Shown here one piece after another: positions 11,395-21,035 of a stretch of DNA of 64,000 nucleotides. The notes below the pieces were generated by a model, which saw nothing but the letters and a program-made list of their open reading frames with translations, had not been told where the DNA came from and did not search any database. The translations under genes and the position numbers were made by a program. Position 1 is the stretch's first letter. Every line of letters starts with the position of its first letter. The stretch is from Geosiphon pyriformis (lineage: Eukaryota; Glomeromycota; Glomeromycetes; Archaeosporales; Geosiphonaceae): NCBI GenBank assembly GCA_016748015.1, contig JAAOMT010000661.1:124001-188000 (forward strand), read 5' to 3'.

Positions 11395-12546
11395 ATGAAA
11401 TCTAGATCATTGGAAATTTTGAAAAATCATAGCTGTGTTTTAGTAAAGCAAACATGTAATGGTTTATTTTCAATCACAATTAACATCAAGATCGGATCAA
11501 AACCTATACTACTTGAAGCAGAAATCTTCAACATCTCAAAATTTGTGTCGCGATGTCAAACAAAAATTAGTCCCAATTCTTTCCTTCTTTATCGTATGGT
11601 CGTCCAAGAGGCTGTTAATCTGTCAGGGTATTGCATTGAAAGGAAAGAGGTTTCCCAAATCGCGAAAGAAACCTGGAAAAATTCTGATTGGCTCAAATCA
11701 CATTTTAAGTCGGTGTTCATGAAGGTTAAGGAGGCTTTGAAGACAGATCCGAGTCGTTTTATCGCCGAAAATCCTATTGATGGAAGTAGAACAGTAATTG
11801 AAAAAAGTACCCTTTCTCATGATGCTTCATCAATTGAAAGTATAAATAGTCAATATCTTGTGCCCGACTTCATAATTTCTCAAAGCGAAAATTCTTTGAA
11901 TTGTCCATCAAACCAGTTTTTCAGCCCACCCTACACCCCAAATTCTTTTGACTCGAAAACTTCTTTGATTGTACCCACGGAAGAATTTTTGAATATGCCC
12001 ATGTATTGCATTGAAAGGAAAGAGGTTTCCCAAATCGCGAAAGAAACCTGGAAAAATTCTTATCGGCTCAAACCACATTTTAAGTCGGTGTTCATGAAGG
12101 TTAAGGAGGCTTTGAAGACAGATCCGAGTCGTTTTATCGCCGAAAATCCTATTGATGGAAGTAGAACAGTAATTGAAAAAAGTACCCTTTCTCATGATGC
12201 TTCATCAATTGAAAGTATAAATAGTCAATATTTTGTGCCCGACTTCATAATTTCTCAAAGCGAAAATTCTTTGAATTGTCCATCAAACCAGTTTTTCAGC
12301 CCACCCTACACCCCAAATTCTTTTGACTCGAAAACTTCTTTGATTGTACCCACGGAAGAATTTTCGAATATGCCCATGGAAGAATTTGTTCAAATTCCCA
12401 ATCAAGCTTTGCAGTTATATCCAAAATTTTTTACTCTAAAAAATCCTATCTATGGGAATAAACTAGTAATTGACACTGAAATTATTTGTTCTCCGCCCGT
12501 TATACCATCACAAAAGGAATCTCAGCACTTTCATCCTATTTATTAA
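11395..12546 (+). CDS. HMG-box protein with internal 125-aa tandem duplication
   Basis: Intact 383-aa frame, ATG at 11395. Residues about 60-118 form a divergent HMG box: it begins ISPNSFLLYRMVVQEAV, continues with EVSQIAKETWKNSDWLK and closes with FKSVFMKVKEALKTD, matching the PNAF...YR / W / Y-KQLA pattern of the other HMG genes here. The second half of that box plus the following tail (125 aa; nucleotides 11629-12003) is repeated immediately in frame (12004-12378). The second unit has only box helices 2-3 and lacks helix 1, so it is unlikely to be a complete HMG domain. The unique C-terminal tail follows. The gene is clearly a member of the expanded mycorrhizal HMG family, altered by a very recent duplication; its function is unknown. 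Confidence 0.8.
   Translation: MKSRSLEILKNHSCVLVKQTCNGLFSITINIKIGSKPILLEAEIFNISKFVSRCQTKISPNSFLLYRMVVQEAVNLSGYCIERKEVSQIAKETWKNSDWLKSHFKSVFMKVKEALKTDPSRFIAENPIDGSRTVIEKSTLSHDASSIESINSQYLVPDFIISQSENSLNCPSNQFFSPPYTPNSFDSKTSLIVPTEEFLNMPMYCIERKEVSQIAKETWKNSYRLKPHFKSVFMKVKEALKTDPSRFIAENPIDGSRTVIEKSTLSHDASSIESINSQYFVPDFIISQSENSLNCPSNQFFSPPYTPNSFDSKTSLIVPTEEFSNMPMEEFVQIPNQALQLYPKFFTLKNPIYGNKLVIDTEIICSPPVIPSQKESQHFHPIY
11629..12378 (+). repeat. 375-bp in-frame tandem duplication (2 copies)
   Basis: Copy 1 is 11629-12003 and copy 2 is 12004-12378, directly abutting, 375 bp = 125 codons. By eye only five bases differ, and all five change the amino acid: D to Y, W to R, S to P, L to F and L to S. No indels were seen. 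Confidence 0.95.
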
Positions 12547-12574
12547 ATTAATTAATTAATTAATTAATTAATTA
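12544..12574. repeat. (AATT)n microsatellite
   Basis: Tetranucleotide TTAA/AATT run directly following the stop codon of the 11395-12546 gene, within its probable 3' UTR. Confidence 0.9.
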
Positions 12575-13300
12575 AAACTAGATTACTTCATTTTAATCCC
12601 ATAAATCACTAAGAACCTCTCAATTATAGAAATAAACTTTAGAATTATTAATTATGTAAATTTAAAGATAATTTTTAGAATTCATGAGAAAATTATAGGG
12701 CTATAGAGTATATATATTTTTTACTTATTATATTCGGTGTGAAAATTTCAATCAAAATTGAACTCTAATGGTTCAAATTAACATAAAGTATATATTTTAA
12801 TTTCTATTTGAATTATTAAAAATTCTCACGTAAGACCATAGAAAAAAATATTTATTAAACTAATGCTATAATAAAAATTTAAACAAATAAACTATTTAAG
12901 TAAATGCTTGCATTTTTGTTATAAAGTATTTTCGTGGAGGATAAGGTTTTAATGCACGATATAAGCAAGCCGCATTTTATGATTTACTACTTTCGGCAAT
13001 TATAGTTTGAGCTCTTAGTTATTCCCAAAAATGTATGCATTTAATTAGAGTGATTTAATTGAGACCAATTACGGACATGGGGAATTTCTCAAGCTATTAT
13101 GCATTTTATCATAATCAAATGATTATTTGGGGCTATGATACAGTTCTCAGTCTGTCATCTCTTTAGATTGGAAATGCCTCATATATTTTATCGGTTGACC
13201 ACTATATTTAAGCACGCATTTCAGTTATTAGCATCCTCTATAATCAAAAGCTCACTTCAAAAAATAAGCCTTTAGATTTCTTATTCTCGGCTTTTGCTCT
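12575..13300. other. Upstream region of GIN1
   Basis: About 700 bp of AT-rich DNA between the HMG-box gene and GIN1, both on the plus strand. It should contain the GIN1 promoter. No specific element was identified with confidence. Confidence 0.4.
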
Positions 13301-15131
13301 ATGTCAACCCAAACCATTAATGGCACTTTTCAGTTTTCGTATCCACCTATTCTCATAGTTGGCCAAACGGGCAAGTAGGAAGTGATACATTGCATATGAA
13401 GAAATTTTAGGAAATTAACACCTTTTAATTAAGGCGTTGGAAAAAGTACTTTGGGAAACTTACTTCTTGGCCTTGACCCAAGTAATGGATATTTTTTAAC
13501 GGGTGATTCTGGGGTATGGAAAATGTATGTGCATTTCGATAATCTTCGCGGCTTAATCAGCTTTCAAGCTTCCATTTTAACAGGATTCAGTAACCACAGC
13601 TTGTCAAACTGCCTGCCTGAAAATTGATGAACAAAATTTTACGCTAATCGATACCCCAGGTCTCTTTGAAATCGGAATGAGCAACGCCGAAAATTGGCGG
13701 AAAATTACGAATAGCCTCAATCATTGTGCCTATGGAGTAAAGGCAATTCTTTTTGTCATGCGTATGTCTCCTAATAGCAAGTTTTTCCTTTTATATGAAA
13801 TAGAGAAAAAAAATTCGATTTTTTAAATATCCTTGAAAACAGGTGCAGGAAGATATTCCATTATCCAAGATTTCATTATTGAGGGAATTATTAATAATTT
13901 TGGGCTTTATTGTTTGGATCATGTAATCATTGTCTTCTCCAATTGCACTCGACTTCAAACCGAGGACCGGCAGAAATTTTTCGCGGGACTCAATGAACGT
14001 CAAAAACGTTTAATCAAAAAAGTTGATAACCGATATTCAATTTTCCCAAATCCTGATATTTACTGGCCAGACAAATACGAGATCATTGAAGAAAATATCA
14101 GGATCCTTAAAAATTTTATTTTAGCCATTCGAGGTCATTATAATCATAGAATTTCCCGGATAATTCGACAAGCGTGTACTACCCAAAATGAAACGCAAAC
14201 TATCGAGGTTCAACAGGCAATTTATACATATGAAGACAACTTAAAAATTATGACACCTGATGAAGCATGGTCTCATTTACAGAATGATATGAAGCGAATC
14301 TTTCAAAATTCTACAAAAGAGAATTTTCCGGAAAGTCCAGATGGCAACGATAATTCAAAAGCTATTCCCGAGGTCTTTCTCCCGGACAGCGACAAATCTG
14401 GCTGTTTTTCCCTTTCGACACAAGTCATTCTTGAGAATGGGAAAGCCATAAATATGGAAAAGCTTAGAGTTGGAGATAAAATTTTATCTCAAAGTATGGA
14501 TGGAAAATTGGAGTTTTCTGAGGTCTATGTCATCCCTCACGCCGATTATGATACTCCAACTGAATTTTTGGAAATTAAATTTCTTCTGCCGCAATTGAAG
14601 GGCAAGTTTCACGAAACTATATAATGATTTAAAAAAGGAACTTTTCAGATACTAAATTTTGATTTTTCCACAGGTATACGGCGACTTCTGGTAACTTCTG
14701 ACCATCATATTTTGGTTGATGGTGATAAGTTTCGATATGCGAACGAAATCAATCCAATGAAAACAACTCTTTTGGCTTTAATGGATGATGAATTGGACCG
14801 AGTTCGAGTGCTCAGCCTTAAAAAGGTTAAAAAGCCTTTTTTAGTCATGTTTTATTTTCAAATTAACTTATTTGAATATATTTAGGTTATCCGTAATGGC
14901 TATATTTCCGTTTTTACTCGTTGTGGTACTATAATTGCTGATGGAATCGTGTGCTCTTGCTACAGTTACTGCTATCCGTATCAAAACATGATTCATCTTT
15001 TAATCGAACCTCTTCGATTATATTCAAAGCTCTTTAATTTGAGTGCTTCAAAGGGCTCTCCCCATATCTATCTCAAGGGGCTAAAACTAATTTATGACGG
15101 ATCAGTAAAATTCTTGAAAACAATTAGTTGA
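13301..15131 (+). CDS. GIN1: GIN1: AIG1-type GTPase fused to a Hedgehog-type (Hog/Hint) autoprocessing domain
   Basis: Six exons by eye: 13301-13370, 13434-13513, 13584-13761, 13843-14601, 14674-14825 and 14886-15131, giving 494 aa. N-terminal AIG1/IMAP-like GTPase: P-loop GQTGVGKS (21-28), switch SVTTACQ (52-58), DTPGLF (73-78), and the family RAGR motif (110-113). From Cys297 a Hog domain: GCF splice site with catalytic Cys297, T-x-x-H block (Thr370, His373), and C-terminal GTIIADGIVCSCYS with Cys438. In Hedgehog proteins this module cleaves before the Cys through a thioester and can attach a nucleophile such as a sterol to the released N-terminal part. All key residues are present, so self-cleavage releasing the GTPase is plausible. 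No cholesterol-addition region is recognised; the domain is short (198 aa). The layout matches GIN1 of Glomus mosseae (from memory). Introns 1 and 4 appear to use GC-AG sites. Confidence 0.9.
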
Positions 15132-15329
15132 GCTAGTATATCAACTTCCAAAAGTTGAAATTGAAGGCGTAACGCTTTTAGCCTTGAGATTTTTATTACC
15201 GAATACGGGTTTAAGCTAAATTTTCGCATTTTTCAATGCTCCGATGAAGGAGAGTTTCTATTAACCTAATATGCACTTTTCACCGAGTTGACCCTCTATA
15301 TTAGCTTGTTATTTCAATTTGTAATAATA
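15132..15329. other. Downstream of GIN1
   Basis: Roughly 200 bp between the GIN1 stop codon and the Tigger element; probably the GIN1 3' UTR. The element inserted beyond the coding region and left the gene intact. Confidence 0.4.
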
Positions 15330-15503
15330 TACAGTCAAACCTGAGATAACCCATACGCTTGGTGGATACAAATTGCTATGGGTTATTAAAGGTTATGGGT
15401 TTTCTCAGGTTTAAGTATATATAGTATACATATAATAAAAATAAATATAATATTATTAAAAAATAAATTTATTTGCATATTCTTATAAGAATCTTTAATT
15501 AGA

Positions 15504-17147
15504 TTATGCAATATTAAAGAAACTTGTAAGATTTGTTTGTTTTTGTACATCTTGCATTCTCTTATGAAGTATACGTTTAACATGAGCAAGCTTACTAACT
15601 GCATCATAAAATTCCATGCTATTTTCAAGCTCCATAAACTGTTCAAGATTTGTAATAGCAGTTAGTGCATCCTTAATACTCATTACTTTCTGTACTTCTT
15701 GTTCTTCATCAGAGCTATCATGCTTTGTTTCACGATTTGTTATAATATAATTTGCAATCTCATCATCATCCAGATGTTCCAAAGTAATTGTATCATTTTC
15801 TTCAGATAGATTTACCAACCCTTCAATTGATAAGTATGTACGATTTGGCTGTATGCAATTGAACTCTTTGTAGCAATCCTTAATTTTTTCTAATACTATC
15901 TCTTGATTATAATTAGCTATTATTTCCAAGTTTGTAGCTTCATTCTGAAAGTTGTCATTTGTATTGATTGGAAGAATGCCAACTTTGTGCCAGCAATAAG
16001 CGATTGTTTGATTTGAAACATTCTCCCATGCCCTATAAATTAGACGCATTGCTTGAAGTTGGTTAATTGCATAAATATCATCTGCACCATCATCAAAAAG
16101 ATCTAATACATGGCGAAGAAAATAGCGACAGTAATGTGCCTTAAAACAATGAATAATTCCAGCATCCATAGGCTGAATATGTGCTGTTAAGTTAGGTGCA
16201 AACCGTTCTACATGAATATTTGTAATAGATCTCATATCATAGTTGTGACCAGCAAAATTGTCTACTAACAACAATATTTTTCGGTTTTTTTTATGCAGCT
16301 GATAGTCCCAATCAACAAGCCATTGTCAAAAAATATCACCAGTCATCCAAGCACGAGTGTTTGAATAATATTGGAAACCAAGTTGCTCTCCTGTTTTTTT
16401 TTGAAAACAGTGTGGACGTTTAGCATGACCAATAATAAGTGGTGGCAAATGCTCGGTTCCATTAGCATTGGTTGTAAAGGCAAGTGTCAGTCGCACTTTT
16501 GATTGTTTGGTGCTATGACGTGGTATTGTAGCAAGACCTTGATTTGGTGATATGGCATAAAATAGTGCAGTTTCATCCATGTTGAAAATATCGTATAACT
16601 TCCAATCAGCAAGAAGTGTTATTACACGCACTCACTCATCTTCAATATGCTCAACATTGGCTGATGATCCATCACCATGAAAGCGAAGTGAACGCAATCC
16701 AACATGGTCTTTAAAGCTCTCAAGCCAGCCATTGGATAGTTTTTGGCACTCATTTTCTGGAATATCCAATTGATCATAGAACTTTATGCCAGCAGCTCGA
16801 ATTACATCTCCAGTAAGTGTCATTCCACGCGATTCTGCCTCTTGAACAAAAATAACAAGTGCTTTATCAAAGTCAGGATTACATACTGTGCGTATACACT
16901 TGCTAGTCAAGTCATGCATTGTATTTGCTCGTGCATGAAGATTTGGTTCATCTTTGACCCAAGCCGAAACTAGAGGCTGTTTCATGTATAGAAAACCGTT
17001 TTCCTTAAAGTGCCTTGCAGTTTTTGATTGGTTTTTATCATTTGCATAATACCAATCAAGCACCATAAGCTTATCATGAAGTGTAGCATTCTCACGACTT
17101 TGCAGAACGCAAGCTGAAGAGATAGCATGCTTTTTGCTATTAGGCAT
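15504..17147 (-). pseudogene. Tigger-like transposase (DDE, CENP-B-type HTH) with two nonsense codons
   Basis: One continuous frame from ATG 17147 to 15504 (547 codons) broken only by TGA at 16634-16632 and TGA at 16328-16326; there is no frameshift. N-terminal half: helix-turn-helix/CENP-B-like DNA-binding region (for example QSKTARHFKENG and LVSAWVKDEP). Catalytic DDE_1 core: NMDETALFY (first Asp), LLLVDNFAGHN (second Asp) and QPMDAGIIHCFK (third Asp). The C terminus QTNLTSFF fits the PCNA-interaction (PIP) motif known from pogo transposase. Both TGA codons could come from CGA by a single C-to-T change: the first follows EDE and the second follows TGDIF, where related transposases have a basic residue. 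Apart from these, the protein looks full length. Confidence 0.9.
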
Positions 17148-17202
17148 GGTGGAATCAAAAGGCAAAGGAAAAGTACGATTAGGATGAGGCTGATCCAAAA
17201 AT

Positions 17203-17460
17203 CCGACTTGATTACTCACACAATTGATAATAATTTAAAACTTGGAACAATTCGAAACTCTGATTTGATTACTCACACAATCAATAATAATTTAGAACTT
17301 GGGACAATTCGGAACTCCGACTTGATTACTCACAAGGTTTGTAATAATTTAAAACTTGGGACAATTCGAAACTCCAACTTGATTACTCATACAATCGATA
17401 ATAATTTAGAACTTGGGACAATTCGAAACTCCGACTTGATTACTTACACGATTAATGATC
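17203..17460. repeat. 57-bp tandem repeat inside the Tigger element
   Basis: About 4.4 units of 57 bp, each containing a GACTTGATTACTCA-type start and an ACTTGGGACAATTCGAAACT-type end. The array lies just upstream of the transposase start codon and happens to be open on the plus strand as a 19-residue repeat; that reading frame is probably a by-product. It could be a subterminal or promoter array of the transposon. Confidence 0.9.
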
Positions 17461-17710
17461 ATTCTGTTGAATAAGTGATGTTACATTATCATATAGCATT
17501 TTTAGTCATGGAAATATTGGTTTGCTTTACTGCAATTTTACCAGAATTAGCAGAATTTAAACTAAATCTAGCACCTGAGATAACCCATACTGACAGTAAA
17601 AAGTTATGGGTTATAAACATAAGAATTCTTTAACTACCAAATTGGTAGATTCAAAATGCTATCACAGGTTATGGGTTATCTCAGTATGGGTTATTTCAGG
17701 TTTGACTGTA

Positions 17711-18103
17711 TTAACAAAAAATAACTTTTGTTTATTAAAATAATTAACATGCTAAAATTTTTTGTTAATTAAACCTTAAATTGTTTAAAAAGTTTCATGT
17801 TGTATAAAATTTATTTAAAATATTTAAAATATTAAAATTTTGTTAATTTGATTATTAATTCAATTATTGTTTTTTAGGAAAAATAAATAGTATTTTATTA
17901 CAACCAACTGTTATCTCATTAAAAAAAATTATTTAAAATTTAATATATACATATTAACACAAATTATTCTTTAGCTTAATTTTTTATATACTTAATCAAA
18001 TTAACAAAAATTATTAACTTGATTAATTAATTTTTTAATTATACAATTAATATTTTTCAAGACTGCTATTTTATTTCTAATTTTTTATTTTGAAAAATAA
18101 TTA
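17711..18103. other. AT-rich spacer between two DNA transposons
   Basis: About 390 bp of extremely AT-rich sequence; nothing else noticed. Confidence 0.4.
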
Positions 18104-18200
18104 TCATATGGTGTAAGACATTTGAAGTCATTAAAAAATTGTACTTAATTTCTAGTCTTCCAAAATTTTAAATAATTTAAATTGCATCTGATAAAATGAT
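18104..18200 (+). repeat. Left terminal inverted repeat of the decayed DDE element
   Basis: Inverse match to 20143-20239. Confidence 0.85.
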
Positions 18201-20142
18201 AAATTCGGTTAACTCGATTTCAGAAAGATCAGCAAGCATTCTGACCAATTAAGTCACAGTAACACATGATCAATTCTTCGAAAATTCGGTTTGAAAAAAT
18301 CTCACAATGTTCTGGATATAAAAATATTAAGGAATAATAAAGAGAAAGATTAGGGATAATGAAAAGGGAAATAGTTAAAAGAAAAATGACGAGAAAGGAA
18401 ATAGTGAAAAAAATATTGGAAAAATGGAAAGAAAGATAATTGGAAGAATGAAAAGAAGGAATATTGAAGCAATAATAAGGAAACATATTGGAAAAGTGGC
18501 AAGAAAAGAGATTGGAGCAATAATAATAATAATAGTTGAAATAATAAAATTAATTTAGAAAAGAAAACTAAAATTTAAAAACTAATAGCAACTAAATTGG
18601 ATTTAGCATAGAATAAAAATTCAACATTTGAATAAGAAAAATGTGGTTTTTATTTTACAGACAAAACCAAAAAATTAACTATTATGAAAAATATTATTGA
18701 AACAGATTTTGGACAAAAGCTGCCAATAATACTGCCAAGATTACACAATATTTTGTTGTAAGGAATATTGAATCTTTTTTACATGAATCTAATACTTATT
18801 TTAGTGTCAACCAAAATAAACAAAAATTCAACTATTATCCAATAAATTTAGAATCAATGCAAAAAAATATTAACAAAAAATAACCAAATTTTTAAATATT
18901 TTTAGCAATTAGATGAATATAGTTATGACAGAATGAATATTAGTTTAAAAGTTGCAACAATAGTATTTATTAATGATAGAATTTGGCATACACAACAAAT
19001 TAGATATTTAGCAAATTATTAGATAGTTAATAATATATTGCCAATATTACATTAAGAAAAAACAAAAAACAAATAAATTAACTAATGATAAAGATGTGGC
19101 TTTACATTGCAAAAAATGGTTAAAAACACAAAATTTTACTGTTACTTTAGCAAAATTCAAAAAATACAATAATTAATAAATATAAAAGTTGCAAAAAAAA
19201 TTGATTACAATTAGAACTGTTTTATATTGGCTTAATATATTGGGTTATAAATTTCAATAACACTATTAAAGAATTTTTATAATGGCTATAAAAGAAACAT
19301 ATATTAGTAATACATGATAAATGTATATTTTATTCTAATAATAACCAAAAAGAAAAATAAAGAATTGTCATTATACAAAAAAGAAAAGAAAAAATTAATT
19401 ATGGTTAATAAATTTCTTACAGAGGTAAAAAAATATTAAACTGCTGAATATTTAATAAACAATTAGAAAAAAAAGCAATTACAATTTTTAAAGTATTTTA
19501 TCCAAATTATATAGGCATTTTGCTTTTGATAACAGTTCAAATCATGCAGCATACCAAAAAAATGCTCTAATACAACAGTAAACCTGGTAGAAAACAACCA
19601 AAAATTCATGATACATATTTTAGACCAAATAATTAATGATATTTCTATCAAATTATTCTAATAAAAATTTAAGAAAAAAACCTAAAGGATGCATCAAATT
19701 TTATTAGAAAAACTTTTGGTCAAATACAAAAAATACAAAAAAAATTACAATCACAATTATACTTTTTGTTGTGTATGCTGAGTGATTTCTTTGGAACCAG
19801 ATTTCTTAGCACAAAAAAGTGCAATTACAGAAGTAATTGAAAAAACAAAACATAATGTATTTTTATCCTAAATTTAATTGTGAACTGAATTTTATTGAGA
19901 TATTGAAAAACAGCCAAATGTCATGTCAAAGAAAACTGTGATTATTTATGAACAGAATTACAACAAATTGTACCTTAAAGTTTCGAATCTATGTATTTAA
20001 TTACAATTCGAAGATTTACTAGAAAAACTTGGTATTATATAAATCTTTATAGAAAAAGAATTTGTGGTTGAATAAATATAGAATTTTATTTTAATTAATA
20101 AAATCGTTTTTATATAACTGAATTAAATAATAATATACAATT

Positions 20143-20239
20143 ATCATTTTATCAGATCCCAATTTAAATTATTTAAAATTTTGGAAGATTAGATACATTT
20201 AGAATTTCTTGATGACTTCAAATGTCTTGCACCATATGA
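20143..20239 (-). repeat. Right terminal inverted repeat of the decayed DDE element
   Basis: Inverse match to 18104-18200. Confidence 0.85.
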
Positions 20240-21035
20240 GTTACAATTATGCAGAAATTAACTTTATAAATAATTAAGTAGCTACTTTTATTATAAGTTT
20301 TTGGTTGTAGTATGAAATTCTTAACATTTAAAAAACAATATCTTTAACAATTTTTTACTTTCTTTGACTTGACAAAATTTTCATTTTTTAACCAAAAATA
20401 GAGCATTGTATTTTTGATTTTGTATGCAATAAATGAAATAATTATTTTAGTAATTGGGTTAAGTTGTTCAATCATAATAAAATTATCAAAATAATTATTT
20501 TCTTATTTTGGATTAAAGGTCAATAGAATAAATAATGACAAATTCTAAATATTTAGATTTATTTTGTTAATCTGAAGGTTATTACTTCTCTAGTTTACCC
20601 ATCTTCAGCTTAACGGGAGCCATCATGTACTTGAGCACCTTCTGACTTAGAATTTTGTCCGAAATATCGTTTCTGCTGTCAGTTGTTGGAATCATTTTTT
20701 AGTTATTAACCTAAAATACCTTTAAGTAAGAGTAATATCTTTATTGATTGTAAAAATTCGCAAACATTGATATAAACGAAAATAAATTATATTCTTAAAA
20801 TTTTTCATAGAAATTATTGCAAATTTAATTTATCATCCGAATTGATCATAAAACATAATCTTGAGAGCTTTAAAGAAATTGTAAAATTTAAGGGGCTTTA
20901 TAATCTAAAAATTTACGCTATTAATTTAAAAACTTTGTGGTTGAAAGTCTTGTACGCGTAGGCGCAAATAATTAAGGGTGTATCGTGACATATCATATAT
21001 ATTAGAATTTAAAAACTTTGCATGATTTTGGATAA
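20240..21035. other. Intergenic region downstream of the histidine kinase
   Basis: AT-rich; includes the presumed 3' end of the minus-strand kinase gene. A short, less AT-rich patch near 20580-20690 was read in all frames without a recognisable product. Confidence 0.4.

Larger units (their letters stand above)
15330..17710 (-). mobile_element. pogo/Tigger-like DNA transposon with TIRs and TA target-site duplication
   Basis: Element 15332-17708. The left terminus begins CAGTCAAACCTGAGATAACC and the right terminus is its inverse with one mismatch seen over 25 bp. TA dinucleotides at 15330-15331 and 17709-17710 are the expected target duplication. Further partial copies of the terminal motif (GGGTTAT..CTCAGG) lie inside both ends, at about 15385-15410 and 17567-17590, plus 17665-17683. 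Complete length and near-identical termini indicate relatively recent insertion. The transposase is on the minus strand and interrupted by two stops, so this copy is non-autonomous today. Confidence 0.93.
18104..20239 (+). mobile_element. Decayed DDE transposon with 97-bp terminal inverted repeats
   Basis: The left end 18104-18200 and the reverse complement of 20143-20239 match closely over about 97 bp (both start TCATATGGTG and end CTGATAAAATGAT), with some substitutions. Between them, broken plus-strand translation recovers a DDE transposase of a type common in basidiomycete and mycorrhizal genomes: FAFDNSSNHAAYQKNAL near 19520, KPKGCIKFY near 19680, DFLAQKSAITEVIE near 19795, and CELNFIEI near 19885. 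Stops and frameshifts are numerous, so it is a fossil. The interior is far more AT-rich than an active gene would be, suggesting heavy C-to-T decay. No clear target-site duplication was found. Confidence 0.75.

Noticed and set aside
17127-17474. 115-codon plus-strand frame with a 19-residue repeat
   Set aside because: It overlaps the opposite-strand transposase start and is produced by a 57-bp tandem repeat; no family features.
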